Positions 49,119-61,032 of a stretch of DNA of 64,000 nucleotides are shown here, in pieces. The position numbers and the translations under genes are program-made. Positions within the stretch are counted from its first letter, which is position 1. Each line of letters starts with the position of its first letter. Below the pieces are notes generated by a model. It had not been told where the DNA came from, searched no databases, and saw only the letters and a program-made list of their open reading frames with translations. Source of the DNA: Hydractinia symbiolongicarpus (lineage: Eukaryota > Cnidaria > Hydrozoa > Anthoathecata > Hydractiniidae); the NCBI RefSeq assembly GCF_029227915.1, contig NC_079878.1:25755501-25819500 (forward strand), in the 5' to 3' direction.

Positions 49119-50912
49119 ATATATAGGTTAGAATATCCTAATATGAACGGAACTGTTGTTCATAAAACCTGTAATTAGTTACCAAGTTTAATCAGAGCTA
49201 TATAACGAAAGGATGAATGACAGTCAAGTAAAACATTGATTCCGAAGGTTTTTGTAAGAGACATTAAGCTATTACATACTTTAAAACTTTTAAATTCATT
49301 CGAAAAAAAAAACATTCTAACATTAGAATTCTTTGATAAGTTTTTTTCCGATACAGTCAATCATTGTATATATTTTGTTTGGTTTTTTAACTTTTTATTT
49401 AGTTTAGTATTCATGTAATAAAACTTCGCGATGTACATTAATGAATGATTGAATAATTGATTGAATGAATGAATAAATGAACGATTGAATGAATGAATAA
49501 TAAGTTGATACAATGTATATGTCATTTTGTTTTTACGTTTAACTATTTTTGTTTTGGCATTGTCACTGTTTCCCATTTGTTATTTCAGCTTCTCTTTTTG
49601 AACATGTACAACAAAAGCCATATTTCGTAATTCATAAATAAATCTCGCGATGATGCATGTCTAGCAGAAACAATAAATTCTGTTTTTACTCATTCAGTGA
49701 CGAGAGAACAGAATAGATACCATTCTACACGCAACGATAAAGATATAACCCACATCGTTACCATACCTCCTACATCTTTTCTTATGGTTACACTGAAGGA
49801 AAGGAAACATTTCAGGTTTGTTGTGATTGCGTCACACTTTTATTGCAGTATTACATTTCTCACCTTTGATTCATTTTGTTGATAACACAAGTAGATTGAA
49901 TAAATTCAACTTAGTTTCCATATCTCTAGTAAATTGTCTTGTGGGTAGCTGATAATTTCAATCTTGTGGAGTGTGTGAGAGAGTTTTTTTAATGGCATTA
50001 CGTTTTGATTATACCGTCATGTTTTATTGCACTTATGAAGAAACATGTTTGAGTCACGTGTTAATTGGTGTAATCTTATTAAACGCAACTATGAAAATGT
50101 ATATATTAAAAAGATATAAGATTTTAAACACTGATCTTAATTTTTTTTCAGCCGTCTGATATAAGGAAGGACGTGTCACATGTGAAAGAAACAGAGGGTA
50201 TGTGTTTATCACCAACTTTTCTTCTATAATATAATGATAATAATTATAATATCCAAATTTCAGCTTTCCATTTTCCCTTTTTACTCGTTAATGTTTTTGT
50301 TTATTAAAAGAAAAAGACTTATCATTCTGTGAAAAACTGTTTCCTTGTCAGGTTATCCAAATTTTCAGGATTCAAATACATGTCTGAACACCGTAGTTTC
50401 GTTACTAATAAATTTTGAATAACCAGTGAATATATCTTTGCTTGCAACAGGATGTAAGGCTTCGCATTGGATTCATTAGGATCAAAAAATACAGAAAAAC
50501 AAAACAAACGGTCAAACAAACAAGCAAACAAACAAATAAATAAAACACACATAAAAACAAGAAAAGATTAAGTAAACAAACAAACAAACAGCGTCAAACA
50601 AGAAGAAGGATCATGATGACAATTCGACATAAGAATAACCTCACAAATCAAAAAATAAAAATTAGCAAGTATCTTCTAATAAATCTATTATTTATTTTTC
50701 TTATGATGTAAAAATTCACGTGGGTAAGAGTGGAGGACTTCTTCATAAAAGCTTCAATTATTTACTACCTTTCTGATGAAATCATCTTTTAATCGATTTA
50801 ATAATAAACTCATTAAAACAACCCTCTTGTAGTTTTGTGAAAAATTATAAACACAGGAAGATATTGAAGCAAGTTAGAAATTATCAAAGTTGTTAGTGGA
50901 AAGTTGCTTTAG

Positions 50913-50990
50913 TTGTCGTCGTCGTTGTTGTCGTCGTCGTTGTTGTCGTCGTCGTTGTTGTCGTCGTCGTTGTTGTTGTTGTTGTTGTTA
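50913..50990. repeat. Compound GTC/GTT triplet repeat
   Basis: Higher-order unit GTCGTCGTTGTT repeated four times then pure GTT; the reverse strand would read as D/N tract. The 61-codon minus frame there is repeat only. Nothing else is recognised between 48,690 and 51,969 except a degenerate GAATGAAT/GATT tract at 49,437-49,502. Confidence 0.9.
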
Positions 50991-51983
50991 TTTTTGTCAT
51001 TTTTATTGTTGCAGTCTATTTGCTTGCTTGGTTGTGTTGTTTGTATGTTATTTTTAATTGAGAAACGCAGGTAAAGTGATCTCTCTTTTATCAATACTTC
51101 ATTTATCTCTATTGAAACTTGTTACTTGTTCACTATCTACTTGAGAAGGTCACATTTACCTTTTTTTCTTGCTAACTCAACTCTAACCCTTTTGACATGA
51201 AATTTCTGTTTTGATCATGCTTGGGCGTAAAAAACTCACTTAATTTCACAACAGGACTTGTAGAACAAATCTCCGAAATTATTGCTGTTTTTATGTCCCT
51301 TCTGTTTCACCTTTATTTTTTGTTTTTATTTGCCCACTTCAGGCTTGATGCTGGTGATAAGTTGTGCTCATCTTCCTTCTAAATTTGTTTCTTATAAAAC
51401 ACGCGTATTTAACTTTTAAAAAGTTTAAAGCAGCAGTTAATATCTTTTTTGGATACAATTTTCGTTTAATTCAATATCTGCATAAGCTTTATTTTTAAGC
51501 GCATTTTTGTTCTTTGTTTAATTTTCAAGAACTTTGCAAAACTTTGAGTCAAAACTGACTAAGTATAAGAACAGTTATGGTATGATCTCCATTATATTTA
51601 AACCAATTTCTTAGAGGAGATAAAAGTGAAACTGCAACTAATAAAATTAGAATAAATGAACGAAACAAATGAAAATTAGAACGAATGAACCCTTGTATTC
51701 TAACGAAACCTCGACATGTGAGAAAAGATAACCTGTGAGATATAATGATTAGAGAGAGAGAAATGATAAGTGAGATACCTTATCGTTAAAAACGAGCGGT
51801 AAAGAGTGACGAGATTCTTATCACAGTGACGAATATTCTATTCTATACCTAGTAAAAATATTCGCTTTCTTTTCTCGGAACAACCATTTAACCGAAATTG
51901 TTTTTTCTATAATCTTTTTTGGGGCGATAACTAAAGTATAAAATAATGTAATATTTGTTTTTCTTTTAGACAAGAAACAAAAA

Positions 51984-52340
51984 ATGGATGTATGTCAAAT
52001 CTTTTTACTTCTATCTCTAACTCCACTTGTTGCTACAGATATATGGGCAGACAATTCTATAGATGTATTTTGCAACAAAGAATTATACCGGCGCAAAGTG
52101 GAGCGTGAGGGGTGCGTCACTCAACACTTTGTTGTGTATGCTTGTCTAGGGAACTGTCGTTCGTATCAAAAACCTTTAATAGATAATCCTTACTTTCAAT
52201 CTATGTGTCAGAGTTGTCGAGCTGTACAAACGGAGATGAAACAGTTTACCTTAGATACCTGTCGTAGTGGTATTGATAAATCTGTTAGCATCGAATCAGC
52301 GGTATCTTGTTCCTGTCAGAATTCAGACAACTGCAGTTAA
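51984..52340 (+). CDS. Secreted cystine-knot (CTCK-like) protein, hormone/growth-factor type
   Basis: A single coding exon of 118 residues. Residues 1-18 are a signal peptide (FLLLSLTPLVAT). The mature part has ten cysteines at 30, 44, 54, 58, 75, 78, 93, 109, 111 and 117. C54-L-G-N-C58 is the C-x-G-x-C ring half and C109-S-C111 the C-x-C half of a cystine knot. C75-x2-C78, C93 and C117 fit the extra bridges and the intermolecular Cys seen in bursicon, glycoprotein-hormone-beta/GPB5, DAN and norrin relatives. No prodomain or furin site, so not TGF-beta. Which subfamily cannot be said; the best guess is bursicon/glycoprotein-hormone-like. A splice acceptor (TTTTCTTTTAG) lies 14 nt before the ATG, so a 5' UTR intron or trans-spliced leader is expected. 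A poly(A) signal is at 52,895. Confidence 0.75.
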   Translation: MDVCQIFLLLSLTPLVATDIWADNSIDVFCNKELYRRKVEREGCVTQHFVVYACLGNCRSYQKPLIDNPYFQSMCQSCRAVQTEMKQFTLDTCRSGIDKSVSIESAVSCSCQNSDNCS

Positions 52341-52716
52341 CGGATTAGAGCGAGGGAGCCTGACCCAAATAACTGTTTGTTTGTTTGTGTAATTTTTTTT
52401 TTATAATTTTTTTAACTGGTTGTAAACATTTTCCAAGCTACTTTTCTTCAGCTAGCCTATAGGTTTTTTTTAATTTTTGGACCGGGTACCAAAAATAATT
52501 TATGGAAAGAACAAGTAGATGCAATCGCCATGTTCTTCTTGTTTATCGCTTGTATTTATTCAGGTTTCATGTTGTGTTATTTATTTTTGGAAATATTTTT
52601 TATTGTTAACTTATTTTTTATACTTTTTTAAAGTTGCAACATTATTTTCTGGAAGTGATTTTTTTAATACATGCAATGTTTAATTGATTTTGATTCAAAG
52701 CTGATGTTCGTTGTTA

Positions 52717-52777
52717 GAAGATTCAGTTTTCGATAAAGCTAACACGTTGGAACATTCTGTTTTCGATAAAGCTAACA
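52717..52777. repeat. Short tandem duplication
   Basis: TTTTCGATAAAGCTAACAC occurs twice, about 35 bases apart, with similar flanks. The remainder of 52,341-53,585 shows nothing else recognisable. Confidence 0.8.
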
Positions 52778-53585
52778 CAATGCTCAAAAATATACTAAAA
52801 TTTTTTTGTCAAATTCTACACGGAACTTAATATGCATGGTGATTATGAGTAATGCTGATTTTTTGTCAGCTTTACACTAAATTGGTCCTAAATTAATAAA
52901 TAAATTTCTCCGGGTTCGACAACACGAAACATAACTTGTTTCCACGGTTTGTTATGTATTTTGTATTGGGATGAAACCTGAAGCCCATAAAATACTGATG
53001 TGTTGGCCGTAATGTTTACGGAGCCGTCCTGTCAGTACACCATAGATAAGTAGTTAAATGATATTAATATATAATCGAAAGTTTTAAATCAAAAGCTAGG
53101 AGAATGATTATGGCTTCTAAACTTTCTAAGGAGATATATAAAACCAGCCTATGCATTTCATTTATTGGTAGGATAGGCAGGTAAATATATTGCAGTGGGT
53201 ACGGATTTTGAAATAGACAACTTTTAGATCCGGCTGCATCCTTTAAACCTAACCCCCAAAGTAACTTGTATCTTTTGAGATTGCATCGTTGTCCCGATGT
53301 CGGAATGACATAAGGTACCCGAGGGATGATATGCTCAAAGACTGGATCACTGGATATTCAACCTGGCTAATCGGTGTAGGTGATGATTTCAGACGGGTTA
53401 GTCATGTTTGCGCATGTGCATAATAACTTTCCATTATCAAATTAACGTCTCATGGCAGAAGTTAAACAAGATATCATTGATTCATATAGAACCTCACCAG
53501 GGCTTTTTTTACTTTTTGATATAAGGGACAGCAAGAAAGAAAAAAGACAAAGAACCCTGGGGTCAAGTTTAATTCATGTAAAGAA

Positions 53586-53910
53586 GTACAAATGCGAGAG
53601 ATTTATAAAGGAGGAGAGTGCGAAGCTGTACTTTCAATAGATGTTGCTAATGCATTCAACAGTATCAACTATCACGCAATATTGTACAATGTTAACATCC
53701 TGTGTTCAAAACTTGGCTATTAACTTTCAACAGGGCATTTTGTTATTCAAGAAGGATATGAGCTAAAATCTAATCAAGGCGACCCTTTAGGAATGACAGC
53801 ATACGCAATTGGCCTTACATCACTTGTTTACAGAACTTTAGAGGGAATCGTCAACTCAAACATGGTAAATTTTGCTAATAGATCACTGCAGCTGGAACGT
53901 GTGAAGAACT
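53586..53910 (+). pseudogene. Reverse transcriptase fragment (non-LTR or related)
   Basis: EAVLSIDVANAFNSINYHAI (RT catalytic block A with Asp) is followed, after a stop and shifts, by GYELKSNQGDPLGMTAYAIG (block B) and TSLVYRTLEG. The AFNSIN and QGDP...AYA(I/L)G pattern belongs to a retroelement group common in aquatic invertebrate genomes; I cannot name the clade. The 62-codon frame 53,452-53,640 overlaps it in another frame and is not a gene. Only a 300-bp piece survives. Confidence 0.65.
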
Positions 53911-54014
53911 TAGCATTCCCCTACAACCTCAATGAAAAACAAAATCTTGTTAATTGTCAAACAGTAAAATGAGCAGCAAGTCAAAATCATTTAAGGTACT
54001 GATATTTAAACATC

Positions 54015-54305
54015 CTTTCTCGGGGAACACCATCTTGGACTAGTGTTTACAATAAAGAATTTAAATGTAAATATTTAAAAAACTGATTGAGAAGTGCATA
54101 GATGAGATTACTTCTCTCCTAAAATCGCCATGCCTGAACTAACAGCACTCTACAGGTACTTGCAAAATGGCTAATCAAGAAAAAAAAAAAGAATATATTT
54201 TCGCCGGTGTCAAAAAAATGCAAAGTCTTTACAGTCACCAGACATACCCTCATCATCTCAATCGTCTATACTAATAAAGTGAGTACCGCCGAAGGATTGT
54301 TTTCA
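54015..54305 (+). repeat. Dispersed repeat copy A, possible retroelement 3' region
   Basis: Follows the RT fragment. It matches 56,330-56,640 at length (ACCATCTTGGA, AAAGAATTTAAATG, CTGATTGAGAAGTGCATAGA, AATCGCCATGCCTGAA, CATACCCTCATCATCTCAAT, CGTCTATACTAATAAAGT). Its position after the RT suggests the 3' part of the same element. Confidence 0.65.
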
Positions 54306-55289
54306 TTAGCACATAGACTGAAAACTTCTCACAAAAGCACTTTAATGCATTGTCTATACTAACTTTTCATAAGAAATAGACTAACAAGATTTCCTTGGTA
54401 GATGTTGCTAATGAATTCGTTCCCTTAAAACCCACTACACAAAAAAGTTGGTAAATCTTTTCAGGAAAAATTGTATATACTGTATGTACAAATCTTAAAA
54501 AAAATTATTTTGTGTCTATATTTTAGAGAGCATTTTTGTGAAGAAAGTTTACTAATTTGTTATTCGACGGGCTCAAAGATAAACTTTCCAACCAACAACT
54601 TGCTTGTAAAATCTACTTTATCAAGAGTTTAAAAATTTGATTTATCTCTGTAATAATAGCCATCGTCTGTCTGTGTGTCCGCCAAAGTGTTGATAACGCA
54701 ATCTAGATACTTAAAATTCTAAAAATTTACTTAGCCTCTGTATTATTCAAATGTGGCCCATTACATTCAAAACCGTTGCCTGGCATACGCACGCTAGGCC
54801 ATTGGATACCGAGACATATTTGGATACCACCTTAAGAACTATATCAGACGCTGTACGATGTTTAACACACTTTGAAAAAAGCATCAGACATCGCTTTCTT
54901 ATTGCCATTACTGATGGAAACACTTCTTTCGCAACAGCAACACACTTTCATTCAGAGAAATAACATGCGAAAACCTCGTTTCCAGGGCATTTTTCCTTTT
55001 TAATATCAATTTCAACGGTTCAGGGGCCACAATGACATGGGGACGAGATTGGACATGTACAATACTTTGCATAGGAGGGTGCAGATCTTTCAAAGAAGAA
55101 TTATAATTTAACACAAACATGGAATTCCTTAGCATTTTAAACATATGACAAGAACACTACAAACGGTTTTATATTAACCAAACATTTTAAAAGATGTATG
55201 TGGGACAGTGTGAAATGTTTAGTTTGGTTGTCTTCTGTTGCAACACTCTACAATACAATAGAGATAAAAGAAAATAAACCACAATCGCA

Positions 55290-55388
55290 GGGCCTATAGC
55301 GTTTTTTTATGTCAGGATGAAACGCTTACGAGTTTTATCCACATCTCTAAAAAACGCTACAGACCCTCTAGGGCCCTGGAAGGTTGAA
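55290..55388. repeat. Palindromic MITE-like element
   Basis: GGGCCTATAGCGTTTTTT at the left pairs with AAAAAACGCTACAGACCC and TAGGGCCC at the right, one arm lacking a few bases. The GGTCTGTAGCG core is shared with the hairpin at 169-260. No supported feature lies between 54,306 and 55,289. Confidence 0.6.
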
Positions 55389-55878
55389 AAAAATACCATT
55401 TCCTAAAACGCGGTGGGGAAGAAGATCACATTCCAAGGGGCAAGCTGTGGGCAACACTTTATGTAAGACAGCATTTACGCTAGTAAAATGGTCGAAAGAG
55501 CTTTGTTTTATTGGCCACAGTGAAGTATATGTTTTTTTATAAGCAAACGTTTATAAGTATATACAGGCTCATGTTTAGTAAAAAAATAAGCATTTATTAA
55601 GCTTATCCTTGAGCTTTTCCCCAGTTGCACCTCATTGCTATTTCCCTCATTTCTTTTCAAATTGCACATGCAACACAGCCCCCACCAACCAGACCAGATA
55701 AATAAATTCTATTGCTTAGTCCTTGCCTCCCACATCTTCATCATATATTACTTTTTCTTACCTTTATAAGCTAAAATGGTGTACCATGTCTGGGAAAAAC
55801 ATGTGTGGTGACCAAAATTAACCTGTTTTTTAAGTGTAGAAGAAAGACATCACCAGTTTCATCAATTAAATATATTTT

Positions 55879-55912
55879 GACGATGTTTTGGCCATATACT
55901 GCCATTATCAAG
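55879..55912 (-). ncRNA. Hammerhead-like Penelope end relic
   Basis: Minus strand CTTGATAATGGC-AGTATAT-GGCCAAAACATCGTC resembles the two other Penelope end motifs, with a degenerate core (CAAAAC for CGAAAC). A 15-bp inverted copy of its outer flank (GAAGAAAGACATCACC) lies at 56,688-56,706. Confidence 0.35.
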
Positions 55913-55963
55913 TCATGTGACAAACACTATTTCGTAAAAGATTATTTTAAATACAAAAACTTT

Positions 55964-56325
55964 TATAGGCACCGTAGATTAGTGGTTATAGCTCTCGTAC
56001 TCTGTGCGGGAGACCAGGGTTCGATTCCTCTTGACGGCGATTCAACACGAGCAAGTGAATGTTACCATAGCCCCGGGTTAACCCAAGCCATGTGAGGGAA
56101 ATTGGGAAGATGGCACACTGTGTGGGCCGTTGGATGTTGCAGGGAGTTGTCTAGTAGAGCGCGGGCTGTAATTGGGTCTGCGTAGCTCAAAATGAGCTTT
56201 AAATACTCTAGGACTCTCCATCTAAGCCATGGCCCCTCCTGGAAATAATAGACAGGGTATATCCCTCGATATTTGTGAGGCTAGCCATGTAAAATATGCA
56301 CATCTATCTATCTATCTATCTATCT
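55964..56325 (+). mobile_element. Full-length tRNA-derived SINE with (TCTA)n tail
   Basis: The head GCACCGTAGATTAGTGGTTATAGC gives a Pol III A-box, and GGTTCGATTCC a B-box, spaced like a tRNA. A unique body of about 270 bp follows (AGCAAGTGAATGTTACCATA, GCCATGTGAGGGAAATTGG, CTCTAGGACTCTCCATCTAA, GCCATGGCCCCTCCTGGAAA) and ends in TCTA repeats. Further copies: 26,390/26,934 (+), 36,057 (-), 40,226 (-). Which tRNA it comes from is unclear. The 96-codon frame across its head is not a gene. Confidence 0.9.
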
Positions 56326-56329
56326 TTCG

Positions 56330-56645
56330 CAGGGAATACCATCTTGGAATAGTGTTTGCAATAAAGAATTTAAATGGAAATATTTAAAAAACTGATTGAG
56401 AAGTGCATAGATGAGATTACTTTCCCTCTGAAATCGCCATGCCTGAATTAGCAGCACTACAAGTACTCAGAAATTGGCTAGTAAAAAAACAAACAAAAAA
56501 AAATGAATATATTTTAGTTGGTATCAAAAAAAAAAACAGTCAGATCTACCAGCCATACCCTCATCATCTCAATCGTCTATACTAATAAAGTTAATTTTTG
56601 TTGATGCAGCTACAAGCGCTACTGCTGGAGGATCGTTTTCATATA
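56330..56645 (+). repeat. Dispersed repeat copy B, downstream of the SINE tail
   Basis: Diverged copy of 54,015-54,305, extended by AGTTAATTTTTGTTGATGCA and GCTACTGCTGGAGGATCG. It lies within the 24-bp target duplication together with the SINE. Confidence 0.7.
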
Positions 56646-57070
56646 ACACATTGAAAATTTGTTAAGATTATTTTAAATACAAAAACTGGTGATGTTTTTC
56701 TTCTACATTTAATTATATGTACACACTACAGTACTGTGAAAAGGCTTGTTAACATCGTGTTCGTGTAACGAGCGTGGTCACACGAACCACGATAAAATCT
56801 TGGTCTTAATTTATAACAAACATTCTAACATTCTATCATGGCCACCTCGCTAATATTATTAACTCCACGAAGGATCATGTGTCTCACGATTATTTTTGCG
56901 AGCTCCACGATTTTTATAGCCAGTATAATTTAATTTTTTTTCTTTTCAAAAAAGTCGTTAATTTGTTTGTTTCAGGTTTTATTAAGTTAAAAAAGCATAT
57001 TTGTAGTTTTTGCTTGGTGTGTACTTTTTTGTCATGGATGCGATTGTATTTTTATGAAATGTTTTTTAAG

Positions 57071-57276
57071 TTTTAAAAGTTTATAAACAAAAAGCGGCTA
57101 TAGAAATGTGTTTTTAGATCGCATTTTAAAAGTTTATAAACGAAAAGTGGCGATAGAAATGTTTTTAAAGATCGCATTTTAAAAGTTTATAAACGAAAAG
57201 CGGAGTTAGAAATGTTTTTTAAGATTGCATTTTAAAAGTTTATAAACGAAAAGTGGCGATAGAAATGTTTTTATGT
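57071..57276. repeat. 53-bp minisatellite, about 3.8 copies
   Basis: Units begin TTTTAAAAGTTTATAAAC at 57,071, 57,124, 57,177 and 57,230; each continues AAAGCGG/GTGGCGATAGAAATG and GATCGCA. The flanks at 56,755-56,900 and 57,425-57,530 share CACGAT/GTCCACG motifs in both orientations, so the minisatellite may lie inside a larger unclassified element. Confidence 0.9.
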
Positions 57277-58059
57277 CGCATTTGGATTTACGAACGATTA
57301 AAATCTATTATATAGCTAGCTTTATGACAACGAATTAAAACAACAAGTGTTAATTTATTTTTTTCTCAACGGTTTTGATTTAATTGATAAACTAATACGG
57401 TCTTTGTTGTTTTACATTAGAAGTTATCAACCGTGGACGCCACGGTGTAATGTTTAATTTTTGTTCGTGTAGTCCACAAAACATGATCGTGAGGTCCACG
57501 ATTGTTAAAAAAATACGCATTGTGGTCTATCTATCTATCGTTTTTTTTACATCAGCATAGCTACCTAGCTGGTAGTATTAAGTTCAAACTTGACCTTTTA
57601 AATTTGGTGATCACATAAACTAAATTGTAATCATGACACCAGTTTTGCACATATATGTATATATATACAAGGACTGAGAGAAATAATCAAGTCAATAGGG
57701 GTGCTACTATTTTCTGTAACACATATTGGTTCCATAATAATTTGTTTCAAAAAAATAGTGGAATAATTTCTTTAATTTCACTACCTCCAGGCATCAGGTA
57801 GCCTGTAAACCCCACATACGTTTAAAAAAACCACGTGGTCTATTCTGATCATTCTTATAGCAAACATAGCCATATATTTAATGTCATTGTCAGGACTAGA
57901 CACTAGTTTCACAAATGGAAAATACATCAAGTTTTGTTGATGTACCTGAAGTTTTATATTAAATTTTATTTCAAATGACCATTAATGTTGAGACGGGCCA
58001 TTGCCAGCCCTTCCCATTTCTTATGCTCTAAAATCAAAATTTTCATCAATAGCATATAA

Positions 58060-58250
58060 TAATTAAGAGTGCCGAGTAACTATACACGAGTATACAAGTA
58101 CGGGTACATTAAATGCTGAGTACAGTGCAAGACGAGTACGAGTAATCAGCGAGTATACTACTCCATACCTTTAAGTATAGCCTCTTGTGCATGCGAGTAC
58201 AATAAGTGAATGATTTGTAAGTACGTGTGTGAGTATAAGATAAAAAATGG
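58060..58250. repeat. GAGTA-rich low-complexity segment
   Basis: GAGTA occurs about ten times as CGAGTA/TGAGTA/CGAGTAT over 190 bp. hAT ends can look like this, but no terminal repeat was found. The next 400 bp has clusters of GTGATTCATATCGCGA-like motifs (58,440-58,620; also 59,665-59,710) without a clear boundary. Confidence 0.4.
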
Positions 58251-58861
58251 GAATTCGTTGTAGCGTAATTTTTATCGATAACTCCCATTTGTCTAATACT
58301 CTCCTAGTTAACTTATTTTATTGTTGTTGGGGGAGCTACTTTCGAATAAAGGTTTTGTATTGCTCAAAAATACAATAAACACAAAATCAGTTTTAGGATA
58401 AAAATTTTTTACCCGAATAAAATTATATACAGTACTGGAATCAGGACACCTAACATTGTGGATTGCGTATCATGCGTGTTGCACACGATTCACGATGTTG
58501 TCGCGATAGTAAAATTTGTTAGCATCTTGAAGGTCGTGATCCATTGTAAGGTCGACTTTCACAATGCATCGTGACTCTCGTGATTCATATCGCGACCGTC
58601 ATGATATATCTTTAAACATAAAAATCATGTAATTAAAGTCATGAGAAAATAGCGCAATTAAATATGAATAATTCTTTTTTTTTGTTTTTTGTTAAATCAA
58701 TAATATTATCGTTGTTGTAAGCTTTTTTCTTGTTTAGACTCTAACTTATTTATTTGTTCTATGGGCCCGCCCGACCCTAACTTTCATGATAAAAAGAATA
58801 ATAAAAATATCAACAAACAAACATTTTCTTATTCCATCTCGTGAAAAAGAAGATTTTGAAT

Positions 58862-59210
58862 GTCGTAACACCCTTCTCTGTTATGAAATAAATAAATAAT
58901 TTTAATGTCGCGAAAGACTTTAGATATTGTCAACTAAACTATAGTCTGTGAAACTTTTTTGCACTTAAATATTAATTTTCTTATAAGACTGGGCAAAAAA
59001 CATTAAAAAAAAACACTTAACTTTTTTATTAAAATGAATCTTGTGTTTTATTATTTTAAATGGGAAAATAATAACCTGCTGTATAAATTTCGAAACAGCC
59101 TAAGTATAATCTGATACATATCTTTTAAAACAATGCAGGTATATTCTGTATAACTTTCGAAACAGCACCAGAATAATTTTTGCTGTACAGCTTACAGCTT
59201 ACAACATTAA
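58862..59210. repeat. Copy of the GTCGTAACACCCT repeat family
   Basis: GTCGTAACACCCTTCTCTGT, AATGTCGCGAAAGACTTTAG, CTTATAAGACTG, TTTTATTATTTTAAATGGGA, ATAACCTGCTGTATAAATTT, CGAAACAGC match 42,075-42,300 in order. Shorter echoes of its first 20 bases are at 59,257 and 59,388. A T23 run is at 59,409. Nothing else is recognised up to 61,014. Confidence 0.7.
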
Positions 59211-61032
59211 AAAATATAAACTGTGTTTGTTATACAAAAATACATAGAAAACAACTGTTGTAACACCCTCCTCCGTTGTTATTTTTCTGACCATACATTC
59301 TTATTTTTCCATGAACTTTCATTAAATCGGACATTCGCTAATTTAACATTCGCTAATACAAGCAAAACATACATAGAAAAATATACATGTCGAAACACCC
59401 TCCTCTGTTGTTTTTTTTTTTTTTTTTTTTGTTCCAACCATTTATACATTCTTGTTAAAATTATTTTTATTTTGGGGATCAACAGACCGTAAACTACTAT
59501 CTACTTCGCGCATAGAACAAGTAATCAAGTTGGAGTCACGTTATTTCCAAAATCCAATTTCGAATAAAAATACAAGATGCAAAAGAATTTTCAATTGTAA
59601 AGAAACAAAATCAAAAACACCAGATTAGCTATACACATCTATTGTTTAATATTTTTAATGTTATTCACGATCCATCGCGATAATCACGATTAATAGTGAT
59701 GATCCCAATAGCATCATTATTTTTTTATACATTGCGCCTGATACGCTAAGGTTACTGTAAAGGAAAAAACTCACTTGATGAGTAGTCTCAGAAAAGCCCT
59801 TATAATTTATTAATACTTTTATATTTTTTCTTATTTATTTTTTCTGAATGCTTGATGAGGGACTTATTAATAGTGTTATTTTCATGGGATGTTGATTTTC
59901 CAAAAAAAAAACATAATGAAATAAACACACACCATTTCTTTGCACAGTACTTTTTAAAATTGCTTCTTTTTCTGAACACATGGTTGCAAACTTTTCCTTT
60001 TTTCACCATTACATTCAGCATAAGTTAAATTAAAAAAGGTTCCCGTTTTGTTCTTCTAATAACGTTGTTATGAAATAATTTGTAATTATATATAGTTATT
60101 CAAAAAAATGCATATTTTTCTTTCTGTTGTCATAATTCACTTATCAGTAATTTATGCAAAAAATCCGGGAACCTTTTGTGTATAAATTATTTAGCTTTTC
60201 TTTACCGAAAATTTTGATGAGCCAATAGGAAGCTTTCGAAAAAAGAAACCACAAACGTTAGGGCATGTATGTGAAAATTTACTAACAAGATATTTGTTTT
60301 TAAATATTTTCGTGGGTGTTATGAAAATGTGTGAACTGGGTATGCAGAAAGATGTTTGAAGTGTGAACTTTTTCTTTATGCTGAATATGCGTGCATGTGT
60401 TCAGATTTATTAATAGACAAAAGTCAAGGTTACAAGAGACAGCTTTATGCATACTACTAAACTTTGATTTTTTTTATGATTTTTTGTACGACAACATTTA
60501 CATATATAAATCGATGGTTAAAGTATTCTACTAAAAAACATATTTATGCATATTTTTATACGGGAGTTCCATATCATGCAAAATGTTTAAAAAATATGCT
60601 CAACTCACCTTGCACATATTTCCTTTATTATCCGAGGGCGCGAAGGATATAAGACCTCTGAAAAGACTTTTTCCATAAAAAGGGATATTTCAAATATTTT
60701 CATGGAATATAAAACTTGTCATCTGAAAGAGAATTTTTTTTCTATATGTCATGAATTTTTTGCAAAAAACCTCAAAAAATTGTTTCCTTTACAGTAACCT
60801 TAAGATAAGTTTCCCAATTTATCACCTAAGTAAGTTTAAGGTATATATCTTTAAGGTGATATCCTAAACATGCTGCCTAGTATTACATTGTGTAAGAAAG
60901 TTGTTTCATAAAATTCAAGCCATATTTATTGTTTGGGTGTTATACTGATATTGTGGAATTACAATTGCTATGTAAATGTCACTGACATTGTATGTAACTA
61001 TGTTCTATCCTTAGCGTGTGTGTAGAAAAACT

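Larger units (their letters stand above)
55938..56687. repeat. 24-bp direct repeats flanking a SINE-containing insertion
   Basis: The same 24 bases, starting AAGATTATTTTAAATAC, stand at 55,938-55,961 and 56,664-56,687. They bracket 702 bp: the full SINE followed by about 340 bp of repeat copy B. This looks like a target-site duplication for the entire unit. Confidence 0.75.

Noticed and set aside
50909-51094. D/N-rich 61-codon minus frame
   Set aside because: Pure translation of the GTC/GTT triplet repeat.
55964-56037. A tRNA gene
   Set aside because: A- and B-boxes are present, but the acceptor stem does not pair and the same head with a long body and TCTA tail recurs at other loci: it is a SINE.
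55805-56095. 96-codon open frame across the SINE head
   Set aside because: Half is Penelope-end-like non-coding sequence and half is the tRNA-like head read through; no conserved protein.
59223-59492. 89-codon open frame with a poly-F stretch
   Set aside because: The phenylalanines come from a T23 run; low-complexity chance frame.
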